Below, in pieces: positions 24,545 to 32,893 of a stretch of 64,000 nucleotides of DNA. Numbering within the stretch: the first letter of the stretch is position 1; each line of letters begins with the position of its first letter. The DNA is from DASWOJ01 sp964242415 (GTDB taxonomy: Bacteria > Pseudomonadota > Alphaproteobacteria > Acetobacterales > Acetobacteraceae). The position numbers were made by a program, and so were the translations under genes. The notes beneath the pieces were generated by a model, which worked only from the letters and a program-made list of their open reading frames with translations, did no database searches and was not told the DNA's origin. The stretch lies in contig CAXTAT010000004.1 in NCBI GenBank assembly GCA_964242415.1, positions 124,001 to 188,000 of the forward strand, read 5' to 3'.

Positions 24545-25356
24545 TAGGACGATGGCGCTTCCCAGGTCAGCACCCGGACCAGCGGGTCCTTCTTCGTCGC
24601 ACCCAGCCGGAGGGTTGCCCGCCGGGTGAACCGGCCGCCGGCGTCGCCGCTCGCCTGGGCGGTGATGGTCACGGTGCGCGGCGGCGCCGGGGTCGCGGTG
24701 CTCCGCGGCGGCCCGGACACATCGCGGATGGCTTGCTGGACCACAAGGGCTGCCGCGGCCGGGTCCGGCGGGGTATCGGTCTGCACCGACAAGTACGGCC
24801 GCATCCGGTCCAGCAGGGCAGGGGTCATGCCCAGCACTGCGGCAAGCTCGTCCACCGTGCTGAACGGCGTGCCCGGCGGCTCGTAATCCAGCCCAGCCGC
24901 GCGGTACTGCGGCGCCTTCGCGCCATGCGGGCGCGGCTGGGCACCGGGATAGCGCCAGTCGGCGATGGCGTCGGCGATGCTTTCGGCCGACTGCTGGTCC
25001 GCGCCCAGACGGCGCATCAGCGCCTGCAGCAGCGGCGGCTCGGCCAGGTTCGGGTTCACCTTGGCGGCCTCGTTGTCGATCCGCAGCACGATGCGGGCGC
25101 CGGGCGCCTGCACCTGGTGCTCCCGGCCATCGGCGGCCCAGCGCGTGGCGGGGTCGAGCAGGTGGAACGCCGCTTCGGGGATGGCGCCGTCCGCCGCCGC
25201 CTCGGCCGCCGCTGCCGCCTTGAGGTTGCCGGCAAGCTGTACCTCCGTGCGCCCGGCCGCTGTCAACTGCGTGGCGAGCAGCGACAGCAGCACCACCGCC
25301 CACAGCACGATCAGCAGCGCGAAGCCGCGCTCGCTCCCGCGTTCCTGGGCCGGCAC
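24544..25356 (-). CDS. gspK: GspK, minor pseudopilin (tip) of type II secretion
   Basis: A 270-residue GspK. It opens ERGFALLIVLWAVVLLSLLA, a pseudopilin helix lacking Glu5 as GspK proteins do, then RTEVQLAGNLK, DNEAAKVNPNLAEPPLL, SIADAIADWR and PFSTVDELAAVLGM. This GspK core caps the pseudopilus with GspI and GspJ. The start is GTG (25354-25356), one base after the gspD stop. It is placed last in the operon instead of after gspJ. Confidence 0.93.
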   Translation of the reverse strand: MPAQERGSERGFALLIVLWAVVLLSLLATQLTAAGRTEVQLAGNLKAAAAAEAAADGAIPEAAFHLLDPATRWAADGREHQVQAPGARIVLRIDNEAAKVNPNLAEPPLLQALMRRLGADQQSAESIADAIADWRYPGAQPRPHGAKAPQYRAAGLDYEPPGTPFSTVDELAAVLGMTPALLDRMRPYLSVQTDTPPDPAAAALVVQQAIRDVSGPPRSTATPAPPRTVTITAQASGDAGGRFTRRATLRLGATKKDPLVRVLTWEAPSS

Positions 25357-25357
25357 C

Positions 25358-27679
25358 CTACTGGTCCAGTCGCAAGTTCCGGCGCAGCGGCCGGCTGGGG
25401 TCGTCCGAGCCGGTCGAGTGCAGCCGGCCCAGCTCGCCCGGCACCTTGGCGGCGTTGATCAACTGGTCGCGCAGATCCTCGGTCAGCGCCCGCGCATCCC
25501 GCTGGTCGTGCACGACGTGCGGCGTAATCAGCACCACCAGTTCCGTACGCGTGCGCGCGTTGCTCTGCGACCCCGCCAGCAGGCCCAGCAGCGGGATGTC
25601 TTTGAGAAACGGGATGCCCTGGTTCTGGCGCGAGGAGTTGTCTTGGATCAGGCCGGCCAGGCCGATCGTCTGCCCGTCCTGCACCACCACCCGACTGGTG
25701 ACGGTGCGCTCCGAGAAGGTGGGCGAGGCGATGCCCGACGAGCTGGCGCCCGGGACGACGTTGCTGACCTCCTGCGAGATGTCCAGCGTCACCAGCCCGC
25801 CGCTGTTCACCTGGGGCGTCACTTCCATGATGACCCCGGTCTCCCGGTAATCGACGGAGTTCACGATGGGCGCGTTGCTGGTGATCTGGCTTTGCGAGCT
25901 GCTGGTCAGGAACGGCACGAGGTTGCCGACCTGTAGGCGCGCGGCCTCATTGTCCAGCACCAGCACCTGCGGGGACGACAGCACCTTCACCGTCGTGACT
26001 GCCTGCAACGCGCTCAGCGCCGCGTTCTGGCCGCCGGGGCCGCTGAGCACGAAGCCGGGAAAGGCGGACAAGAAGGTGTTGGCGGCGGTGCCGGCCGGAC
26101 TGAAGTTCAGCGCGCCGTTGATGCCGGCGTTGAAGAAGAACTGCGTGCCATATTGTAGCGTGTCGTTCAGGTCCACCTCGGCGATGGTCGCGTCGATCCG
26201 CACCTGCAAGGGCAGGATGTCGATCTTGCGCAGCATCGACTCGATGGTGTCGCGCTCCTGCGGCGTCGCGTAAATCAGGATGGCGTTGTTCTGCGAGTTG
26301 GGGATGATGCGGATGTTGTTCGCGTCGGCGCCCGTGGGTGTGCCGCCGGCGGTCGAGGTCGGGTCCAGGCCGCCCAGCAAGGGGTTGGCGGGATTCTGCG
26401 AGGGATCGACGGCCGGGGCAGCGTTGGCCTGCTGACCCACGCCGGACTGGCTGCCCGAGCCAAGCCCGCCGCCTGATCCAAGCCCGCCTCCTGATCCAAA
26501 GCCGCTGCTCCCGCCGCCCCCGCTGCCCAGGCCGCTTCCCGTGCCGCTCCCGCTTCCGAGGCCGCCGCCGCTGCCGGTGCCCCCACCCCCGTTGTTGAAG
26601 CCGCTGCGCTGGTTGCCCCGGCCCGGTGCAGTGCTGCCGATGGCCCGCGCGCTCGGCACCGCCGTCACCCGGCCGGGCGTGAATGCCTGCTGCAGCACGT
26701 AGGCGATGTCGTTGCTGCGGCTGTTCTGCAGGTAGTACACGTTCCAGCCGCGCAGGGTTAGCCGCCGGCCGCGCTCGACCAGGGCGAACACGCGCCGGGC
26801 GTCGTCGATGTAGCGCGCCTGGCTGGATACCAGCAGGACCGAGTTGATCCGCTCCATCGGCACCACGCGCACCACGCCGGCCAGCGCGCCGCCGCCGGTG
26901 CTGCGGAAGGCGTCGCCCAGGGCGGTGGCGAAGTCCTTGGCGCCGCCGGAGGAGACCGGGAACAGCGCATAGGACTGCCCGGCCAGCAGGTCGATGTCGA
27001 ACGCCTGCACCAGGGCCAGCAGCGCCGTCCGCGTCGCCGGGTCGCCGTTCACCAGCAGGGCATTGCGGCCGGGGTCGGCGGACAGCTTGCCGCCAGCGCC
27101 GACGAAGGGCTGCAGCACGCGTACCAGGTCCTCGGCGGCGGCGTAGCGCAGCGGGATGACCGCGCCGCCCGCTCCGCCGTCCCCGGCCAGCAGCGGCGTG
27201 GCTGCGCCGGCCGGGACCACGCGGTACAGGCCGCCTTGCTGCACCAGGCTCGCGCCGTTCTGCGCCAGCAGCGCCTGCAAGGCCGGCAGCAGTTGCGAGC
27301 GGGCCAGCGGCGTAGTGGTCCGCAGGGTCGCCGTGCCGCGGACGGCCGGGTCGATGGTGTAGTTGGCGCGCAGCAGGGTGCCCAGCACCTGGGCCACGAC
27401 CTCCCGGATGTCGGTATCGACGAAGTCCAGCGAGATGTCGCCACCATCGCTGCCCCCTGCCGCCCCGCCCGGGCTGCCCGGCGCCGCAACGCTCCGGACT
27501 CGGCCGATGGACACCTGGGTCGGCGGCAAGGCGTCCGTCGTTCCCACCGCGCCATTGACCCGCGCCGCGGCCCTGCCGGACTGGCCGGACACCGGCGGCA
27601 GGGCCTCCAGCGCCGGGCGTCCCTCGTGCGCGCACCCGCCCAGCACGACCAGCAGGAGCAAAGCCCGGCAACGGCTCAT
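25358..27679 (-). CDS. gspD: GspD, outer-membrane secretin
   Basis: A 773-residue secretin. A lipoprotein-type signal ends LVVLGGCAH, so it may be lipidated. N domains follow (VDTDIREVVAQVLGTLLR; LSADPGRNALLVNG; RINSVLLVSSQARYI). The C-terminal secretin core has LDNEAARLQVGNLVPF, VDYRETGVIMEVTPQVN and GIPFLKDIPLLGLLAG. Between N domains, residues about 360-416 are a Gly/Ser tract (SGGGLGSGSGTGSG-like) that is a flexible loop and probably fast-evolving. The start ATGA overlaps the stop of the upstream gspN-like gene. Confidence 0.96.
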   Translation of the reverse strand: MSRCRALLLLVVLGGCAHEGRPALEALPPVSGQSGRAAARVNGAVGTTDALPPTQVSIGRVRSVAAPGSPGGAAGGSDGGDISLDFVDTDIREVVAQVLGTLLRANYTIDPAVRGTATLRTTTPLARSQLLPALQALLAQNGASLVQQGGLYRVVPAGAATPLLAGDGGAGGAVIPLRYAAAEDLVRVLQPFVGAGGKLSADPGRNALLVNGDPATRTALLALVQAFDIDLLAGQSYALFPVSSGGAKDFATALGDAFRSTGGGALAGVVRVVPMERINSVLLVSSQARYIDDARRVFALVERGRRLTLRGWNVYYLQNSRSNDIAYVLQQAFTPGRVTAVPSARAIGSTAPGRGNQRSGFNNGGGGTGSGGGLGSGSGTGSGLGSGGGGSSGFGSGGGLGSGGGLGSGSQSGVGQQANAAPAVDPSQNPANPLLGGLDPTSTAGGTPTGADANNIRIIPNSQNNAILIYATPQERDTIESMLRKIDILPLQVRIDATIAEVDLNDTLQYGTQFFFNAGINGALNFSPAGTAANTFLSAFPGFVLSGPGGQNAALSALQAVTTVKVLSSPQVLVLDNEAARLQVGNLVPFLTSSSQSQITSNAPIVNSVDYRETGVIMEVTPQVNSGGLVTLDISQEVSNVVPGASSSGIASPTFSERTVTSRVVVQDGQTIGLAGLIQDNSSRQNQGIPFLKDIPLLGLLAGSQSNARTRTELVVLITPHVVHDQRDARALTEDLRDQLINAAKVPGELGRLHSTGSDDPSRPLRRNLRLDQ

Positions 27680-28227
27680 CGGGTGAAGCCGGCCGGGGGA
27701 GGCGTCGGCAGGCCCGGAAAGGCTGGGGCGCCCAGGGCAAGGCCAGCCGTGCCGGCCGGCACAGGGCGCAGGTCGAACGAGGGGCGCAGCACGCGCACCC
27801 CATCCGGCCCGAGCACCGTCACCTGCCCGGCCTGGATCGCCTGAACGGTGAAGCCACCCACCCGCGTCCCCTCCCGCGCGACCACCGGCTTGCCGCCGTC
27901 CGCCGGCACGAAGGTGGCTGTCCGTCCCGTGGGGTGGACCACGACCGCGGCCAGGCGCGGCAGGCCCGGCGCCTGGCCGCCAGCCACGCCGGGCGTCGCC
28001 ACCGGGCGCCGGTCCCGGTTGAACAGCGGACGCTCCAGGATCGTCGCCTGCCAGGCCGCGTTGGGACTGGCCGGCATGGACCGGCGGGCGCCCGGCAGGG
28101 CCGGGATGCTGCTGGGCGTCAGGCTCACCGCCGCGTCATTTCCGGAGGCCGCGCCGAGTTCGAGGCCCAGCGCGCCCAGCAGCACGACGGCCAGGCTGAG
28201 CAGTGCCGCAAGCGCCAAAGTCCTCAT
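27676..28227 (-). CDS. GspN/GspC-like inner-membrane T2SS protein (XpsN type)
   Basis: A 183-residue protein with one N-terminal membrane helix (LALAALLSLAVVLLGALGL), a short linker, the block ILERPLFNRDRRPV and an HR-like beta domain (LAAVVVHPTGRTATFV, VAREGTRVGGFTVQAI, VTVLGPDGVRVL). This matches the clamp-type proteins GspC/XpsN linking the inner-membrane platform to the secretin. Its position between gspM and gspD is exactly that of xpsN in xps-type operons. It lacks a PDZ domain, ending in a proline-rich tail. Confidence 0.82.
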   Translation of the reverse strand: MRTLALAALLSLAVVLLGALGLELGAASGNDAAVSLTPSSIPALPGARRSMPASPNAAWQATILERPLFNRDRRPVATPGVAGGQAPGLPRLAAVVVHPTGRTATFVPADGGKPVVAREGTRVGGFTVQAIQAGQVTVLGPDGVRVLRPSFDLRPVPAGTAGLALGAPAFPGLPTPPPAGFTR

Positions 28228-28257
28228 GGAGTATCGGGCCTCATCGGGCTTGGCGCT

Positions 28258-28845
28258 TCATGATTTTTTCGCGTCGGCGGCGCGGAAGCCGAGCACCGTC
28301 AGCGAAGCGTCCATGGGCAGCTCGCCGGTACCCTCGATCTGCCGGGTGCCATGCAGTTGCAGGTCATCGACCAGCATGCCCGGCGACGCCTCGGCGATGG
28401 AGCGCAGCAAGCCCACCAGCACCGGCCAGGGCGCCGACAAGGCCACCCGGACGGCAATCCGGCGGTAGGCGCCGGCCGTCTCGGCGGGCAGGGTCTCGCT
28501 GCTGCTCAGGGTGGCGCCGGCGCGGGCGGCCATATCCTGCACAAGCTGCTGCAGGGTGGCGCCCGCGACGGAGTCGCTGGCGCCGCCGACCAGGGCGGCC
28601 GGCGGCGGCCCGGCGGCAACGGACTGGCTGCTCGCCTGCTGCAGCGCCGGCAGGTCCGCCGCCGCCTGCGCCATGCGCCGGGCCAGGGTGACGCGCTGCG
28701 CCAGGCTTTCGGCCCGGCTGGCATACAGGTCGAACAGCGGCGCGGCCACGGACGACCAGGCGAGCGCCCCCACCACCAGCAGCAGCGCGACGGCCAGGGC
28801 CTGACCGGCGCGTCCGGTCGGCAGGGAGAGGTTGCCGGCGGCCAT
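28258..28845 (-). CDS. gspM: GspM, T2SS inner-membrane platform protein
   Basis: A 195-residue bitopic protein. After a short cytosolic start there is a membrane helix (ALAVALLLVVGALAWSSVA), then a coiled segment (RAESLAQRVTLARRMAQ) and a ferredoxin-like periplasmic domain (LQQLVQDMAARAGATL; RRIAVRVALSAPWPVLVGLLRSI). This is the GspM (type II secretion M, XpsM-like) arrangement. It begins one base after the gspL stop, giving strong coupling. GspM pairs with GspL to anchor the ATPase. Confidence 0.88.
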   Translation of the reverse strand: MAAGNLSLPTGRAGQALAVALLLVVGALAWSSVAAPLFDLYASRAESLAQRVTLARRMAQAAADLPALQQASSQSVAAGPPPAALVGGASDSVAGATLQQLVQDMAARAGATLSSSETLPAETAGAYRRIAVRVALSAPWPVLVGLLRSIAEASPGMLVDDLQLHGTRQIEGTGELPMDASLTVLGFRAADAKKS

Positions 28846-28846
28846 G

Positions 28847-29929
28847 CTAGTGCGCGACCTCGGCCCGGATGGAGAAGCCCTCGCCGTGCCCGGCGTCGCT
28901 GCGGGTGACAGGGGCGGCGAAGGCCGGGTTCAGGAAGGAGGGATCGCCTGCCATGGCGGCAATCAGCCGGGCAGCGCCGGCGGACTGGCCGGTGATCACC
29001 AGGGCGCGGCTGCGCAGGGTCAGCTCCGTGAGGTAGGTGTCGTCGGGCAGCAAGTTGGTCAGGGTGGCCAGGACGTTCAGCGTATCCCCCACGCGGGCGC
29101 GCTGGGCCTGGATGACGTCGGTGGCGGCGGTGCGGTCTAGCAGGGACCGGCGCAGCGCCTCGGCCTGGTTGGCGCGGGGGCGCAGGTCGGCGATCCGCGC
29201 CTCCACCCGGTCGGCCGCGAGGGATTGCTGGGCGAACGGCACCGCAGCGACGGCCACGGCGAGCAGGGCGCAGGCCCCGCCGGCCACGGCCAGGCCGCGG
29301 CGGCGCCACCAGCCGGCCCTTGACTGCGCCAGCGCCAGGCGGCGGACCACACCGTCCAGCGCGGGAGCGTCCAGCGCCACAGGGTGCAGCCCGGCGGCGG
29401 CCAGGGCGTCGAGCAGCGGCGTTAGCCGGGTCTTCGGCACCAGGGACAGGCGCAGGTGGATGCGCCCGGCCGCCCGGTCCCGCCGGTCCAGCGCCCAGGT
29501 CCAGAACAGGTCGGCCGCAGCGAACGGGGTCAGCCGGTCCATCTCATAAGACAGGACGCGCTCCGGCTCGCGTTCGGCGGCCAGCGGCAGCGCCACGCGC
29601 TGTTCGAGCAGCAGGCCCGGCGGCAGCCGCAGCAGCACCGGCGCGCGCCAGGTGCCGGCGATGGCGCGCAAGGACGGCAGGCCGGCGCCGTCCAGCACGA
29701 AGCGGCCCAGCAGGTCCTCGGCGCCGCGGCGGCGTGCCAGCACCTCGACGATGGGCGCCCCGGATGGCGGCAGGTCGCGCACCGCAACGACCAGCGCCCG
29801 GCCCTGCGGCGCTTCACCGGGCGAGGCGCGCCACCGCGCCGGTGCCAGCGACGCCAACTGCGCGGCCCACCAGGTCAGGAAGTCATCGAGCATGACGGTC
29901 GAGCGCGCATCCCTTCGGGCCGCCGTCAT
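28847..29929 (-). CDS. gspL: GspL-like assembly platform protein (PilM/PilN-type)
   Basis: 360 residues (or 348 from an internal ATG at 29893, MLDDFLTW). The cytosolic N-terminal half resembles the actin-like GspL fold (LLRLPPGLLLEQRVALPLAA; ERVLSYEMDRLTPF, a signature of GspL/PilN-associated proteins). One membrane helix lies near 225-245 (LAVAGGACALLAVAVAAVPFA), followed by a periplasmic ferredoxin-like domain (LLPDDTYLTELTLRSRALVITG). It recruits GspE to the membrane. The two alternative starts cannot be separated by sequence alone. Confidence 0.88.
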   Translation of the reverse strand: MTAARRDARSTVMLDDFLTWWAAQLASLAPARWRASPGEAPQGRALVVAVRDLPPSGAPIVEVLARRRGAEDLLGRFVLDGAGLPSLRAIAGTWRAPVLLRLPPGLLLEQRVALPLAAEREPERVLSYEMDRLTPFAAADLFWTWALDRRDRAAGRIHLRLSLVPKTRLTPLLDALAAAGLHPVALDAPALDGVVRRLALAQSRAGWWRRRGLAVAGGACALLAVAVAAVPFAQQSLAADRVEARIADLRPRANQAEALRRSLLDRTAATDVIQAQRARVGDTLNVLATLTNLLPDDTYLTELTLRSRALVITGQSAGAARLIAAMAGDPSFLNPAFAAPVTRSDAGHGEGFSIRAEVAH

Positions 29930-30013
29930 CTAGCTGACCAGGCCCGTGAAGGGAATACTGTTGCCCCACCGGGGTAGATGCGCCAGCCCGGCCGGGGGCG
30001 CCCGGGGGAGGCA

Positions 30014-30613
30014 TCAACTTTCCGGCGGCGTCTCCCGCCTTGGCGCGGCGACGATGTCGGGCCAGTGCCGGCGGTCGCCAGGGGGGAACACGACACGCAG
30101 GCGGACGAGCGCCGGCAGCCCCGCCGTGGTCCAGCCTGCCGCCCAGTGCGGGTTGGGGCCGCGGGTCCAATACGCAGCCTCCAGGTGGTCCACGCCGCGC
30201 AGCAGCTCGGTTTCGGACGGCGCTGGCGGCGGTCCCAACTGGTGGCCCGGCAGGCGTGGGACGGCGCGCAGCATCAGGCGGCCGGAGCCATCGACGCCGA
30301 GCGCCACCTGAGCCTCCCGGGTCGGCAGCAGGGCGGCGGCGGGCAGGGTGGACACGAACGTCAGGCTGTTGGCGCCGCCGCGGAAGGTCGGCGGGTCGCG
30401 CGGCTGGCCGGGATAGGCCGCCTCGATCAGGCGTTGCAGCGCCCGGTCCACCGCGTCCAGGTCGCCACGGCCGGCGATGTCGCGGGTCTGCGCCCCGATG
30501 GCTTGCAGGCCGAACCGGGTGCCCTGGCTCAGCCCGGCCAGGATGAAGCCCAGCATCACCAACCCCACCAGCAGCTCCAGAAGGGTAAACCCGGCGTCAC
30601 GGCGGCTCACCAT
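30014..30613 (-). CDS. gspJ: GspJ, minor pseudopilin
   Basis: A 199-residue pseudopilin with leader MVSRRDAG and cleavage site G/FTLLELLVGLVMLGFILAG, then DLDAVDRALQRLIEAA and a long beta-rich domain ending in AAPRRETPPES. GspJ works with GspI and GspK at the pseudopilus tip. Its size (larger than GspI/H) and order (H-I-J) support the call. It starts 7 bp after the gspI stop. Confidence 0.9.
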   Translation of the reverse strand: MVSRRDAGFTLLELLVGLVMLGFILAGLSQGTRFGLQAIGAQTRDIAGRGDLDAVDRALQRLIEAAYPGQPRDPPTFRGGANSLTFVSTLPAAALLPTREAQVALGVDGSGRLMLRAVPRLPGHQLGPPPAPSETELLRGVDHLEAAYWTRGPNPHWAAGWTTAGLPALVRLRVVFPPGDRRHWPDIVAAPRRETPPES

Positions 30614-30620
30614 GGCGTCC

Positions 30621-31046
30621 TCATCGCGGCTCCGGCGGCGCGACGCCGAGCGCCTGGCTTGTCAGCACCACGTCACGCGGGCTGCCGTCCAGCGACCAGG
30701 ATATCCTGACCTGCACGGAATACAGCACGGCCCGGCCGATCCGCGGCGGGTCCACGCCCTCCCGCCCAGGCGCAGCGGTGCGGAGGGGCGCCGTGGTCAC
30801 CTGCCAGGCGAAGCCGCCGCCGTCGTCGCCCTGCTGCTCCCCCGGCGCCGGGGCCAGCGCCGCCGCAGCCAGGTGGGATCGGGCGCGGGACAGCGCTTCC
30901 TGCACATGGCCCGCCACGCGCGACGACTGCAGCCCGCCCGCGGCGCCCTGCGTCAAGGCTCCCAGCGCCAGTGCCGCGATGGCGAATGCGACCAGCACCT
31001 CCAGCAGCGTGAAGCCGCGGTCGGCCCCGTTGGGGTCATGATCCAT
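30621..31046 (-). CDS. gspI: GspI, minor pseudopilin
   Basis: A 141-residue pseudopilin: leader MDHDPNGADRG, then G/FTLLEVLVAFAIAALALGAL with Glu5 and a short beta domain (VQVRISWSLDGSPRDVVLTS), typical of GspI. The ATG lies inside the 3' end of gspH (11-bp overlap), so translation is probably coupled. It nucleates the tip complex with GspJ and GspK. Confidence 0.9.
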   Translation of the reverse strand: MDHDPNGADRGFTLLEVLVAFAIAALALGALTQGAAGGLQSSRVAGHVQEALSRARSHLAAAALAPAPGEQQGDDGGGFAWQVTTAPLRTAAPGREGVDPPRIGRAVLYSVQVRISWSLDGSPRDVVLTSQALGVAPPEPR

Positions 31047-31635
31047 CGGCGGTGGTCACGCGGCCCGTCAGCCAGTCCACGCCGACCTGCACGATGTGGC
31101 CATTGCCCGCCAGTTCGACCCGGCCGCCGGTCGAGCTGCCGTCCGGCAGGAACCGGATGGCGGCGCGCAGGCCGCGCGACTGGTCGGCGGTGGCGGTCAC
31201 GGCCATCTCCAGGCCGGGCGGCAGGCTGCGCGGCGGGGCGGCGCCGACCTGCAGGGTGCCGGCCCGGGTGTCGAACACCACGCTGACCCCCTGGTTGGAC
31301 GCGATCGCCCGGGTCCGCGCCAGCCGCAGCGCCTGCGCCACCGACACCGACGCCAGACGCATGTCCAGTGCGGCGCTATGCGCCGGGCCGCGCGACAGCA
31401 CGAGGCCGCCGACCAGGCCGAGAATGATGAGCACCACGATCATCTCGATCATGGTGAACCCTGCGTCCCGACTGCCGGGCGGGGCAGCCGCGGTTAATGC
31501 GGGAACCGCTGTGCCTGCTCCCTCTCCCTCCGGGAGAGGGCCGGGGTGAGGGAAGCCGTGCGGACCAACCCCTGCCCGTTCGGGAGTGAGTTCCGCTTTC
31601 TTTCGGGCAAGTTCGGCTCTCTCGGCCTCCCTCAT
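31036..31635 (-). CDS. gspH: GspH, minor pseudopilin with repeat-derived N-terminus
   Basis: The pseudopilin core begins at DAG/FTMIEMIVVLIILGLVGG, continues with RLASVSVAQALRLARTRAI and ends TGRVTTADGS, as in GspH. No ATG, GTG or TTG lies in frame between the cleavage site and the end of a family B repeat. The nearest ATG (31633-31635) is inside the repeat and gives a leader of about 60 residues, read as REAERAELARKKAEL and PHPGPLPEGEGAG. A TTG at 31677, inside gspF, is a still longer alternative. Known prepilin leaders are much shorter. Either translation starts in the repeat, or a non-canonical start is used, or the gene is impaired. Confidence 0.8.
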   Translation of the reverse strand: MREAERAELARKKAELTPERAGVGPHGFPHPGPLPEGEGAGTAVPALTAAAPPGSRDAGFTMIEMIVVLIILGLVGGLVLSRGPAHSAALDMRLASVSVAQALRLARTRAIASNQGVSVVFDTRAGTLQVGAAPPRSLPPGLEMAVTATADQSRGLRAAIRFLPDGSSTGGRVELAGNGHIVQVGVDWLTGRVTTADGS

Positions 31636-31666
31636 CCCGGCCCTCTCCCGGAGGGAGAAGGAGAAG
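31515..31666. repeat. Family B paired-hairpin repeat, copy 5 (gspF-gspH junction)
   Basis: The arm pairs CCCTCTCCC-tcc-GGGAGAGGG with GGGGTGAGGG, and CCCTCATCCCGG with CCCTCTCCC-gga-GGGAGA, about 65 nt apart. It begins immediately past the gspF stop codon and covers the expected start region of gspH. Confidence 0.94.
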
Positions 31667-32881
31667 TCATTGGGCAAGGTCGTTCAGGCCCAGCATCGCC
31701 AGCAGCAGCGCAGAGACGATGCCGGCGATGGCGGCGCCCATCACCACCGTGATCGCCGGCACCAGCAGCGCCACCAACCGCTGCACGCCCAGCCGGGTCT
31801 TTTCCTCGTGGATGTCTGCCGCACGCAGAGACATGGCGCCCAACTGCGCCGTCTCCTCGCCCAGGCGCAGCAGGTGGATAGTGCGCGGCGGGAACACCCC
31901 GGACTCATCGAGCGGCCGGGACAGCCCGGCGCCGCCCTTGGCGCTCAGGGTCGCACGCTCCACCGCCGCCACGCCGGCCAGGTTGCCGATCGCGTCCTGC
32001 ACGATGCCCAGCGCGGCGATCAGCGGCACTCCGTTGGTCAGCAGCGTGCCGAGCGTGCGGGTGAAGCGCGCCGCCATGACCTCCTTCGACAGCGCGCCCA
32101 CCACCGGCAGGCGTAGCAGCAGCCGGTCCAGCGCCAGGCGAGGGCCGGGGCGGCGCAACGCCTCCCGCAGCACCAGGCCCAGCACGGCCAGGGCAATCAG
32201 CGCATACACGCCATAGGCGGACACCAGGTTGCCTGCGGTGACCAGCACCTGCGTCGGCCCGGGCAGGGCGGTGCCGTTCTGCTCGAACAGGGGGATGAAC
32301 TGCGGCAGCACCTGGGTCAGCAGCAGCACGATGGAGCCGACCGCCGCCACCAGCAGCAGCGCAGGATAGATCAGCGCGGACACCACGGTGGAGGCCAGGG
32401 CGCGCTCCCGTTCCAGCAGCGCGGCCAAGCGTTCCAGCGTCGCGGCCAGGGTGCCGCCGGCCTCCCCGGCGCGGACCAGGCCGACATAAAGCTTGGGGAA
32501 GCTGCCGGGATACCCGGCCAGGGCGGTGGCGAGCGACCCGCCGTCCCGCACCGTCTTGCGCAGGCCCTCGACGGTGGCGCGCACCCGGGCGTTGGGAGCG
32601 GTATCGACCAGGAAGCGCAGGCTGCGGTCCAGGTCCTGCCCGGCGCCGAGCATGATCGACAGCTCGCGCGTCAGGTTGGTCACCTCCTGCCGGCTGGTGC
32701 CGCGGCGGCCGACCTCGCGGTGCAGCAGGTTGGTCCAGCCGCCGCGGGCCGGCTCGGCGCGCATGGGGATGTTGCCCGCGCGCTGCAGGTGGGCGACGAC
32801 CTCGGCCTCGGTGGCGGCGTCCATCAGGCCGCGCACCGTCTGGCCGGCCGGGTCGATGGCGGTGTAGCGGAAGCTCGGCAC
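31667..32881 (-). CDS. gspF: GspF, T2SS inner-membrane platform protein
   Basis: A 404-residue GspF/PilC-family polytopic protein. It opens FRYTAIDPAGQTVRGLMDA, and has two repeated cytosolic helical domains, each followed by membrane segments. Hallmarks are LTRELSIMLGAGQDLDRSL, LVRAGEAGGTLAATLERLA and, in the second repeat, FTRTLGTLLTNGVPLIAAL and LRLGEETAQLGAM; it ends VMGAAIAGIVSALLLAMLGLNDLA. The start is GTG at 32881. It transmits GspE motion to the pseudopilus. Confidence 0.95.
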   Translation of the reverse strand: MPSFRYTAIDPAGQTVRGLMDAATEAEVVAHLQRAGNIPMRAEPARGGWTNLLHREVGRRGTSRQEVTNLTRELSIMLGAGQDLDRSLRFLVDTAPNARVRATVEGLRKTVRDGGSLATALAGYPGSFPKLYVGLVRAGEAGGTLAATLERLAALLERERALASTVVSALIYPALLLVAAVGSIVLLLTQVLPQFIPLFEQNGTALPGPTQVLVTAGNLVSAYGVYALIALAVLGLVLREALRRPGPRLALDRLLLRLPVVGALSKEVMAARFTRTLGTLLTNGVPLIAALGIVQDAIGNLAGVAAVERATLSAKGGAGLSRPLDESGVFPPRTIHLLRLGEETAQLGAMSLRAADIHEEKTRLGVQRLVALLVPAITVVMGAAIAGIVSALLLAMLGLNDLAQ

Positions 32882-32893
32882 CTAGGCCCCGTC

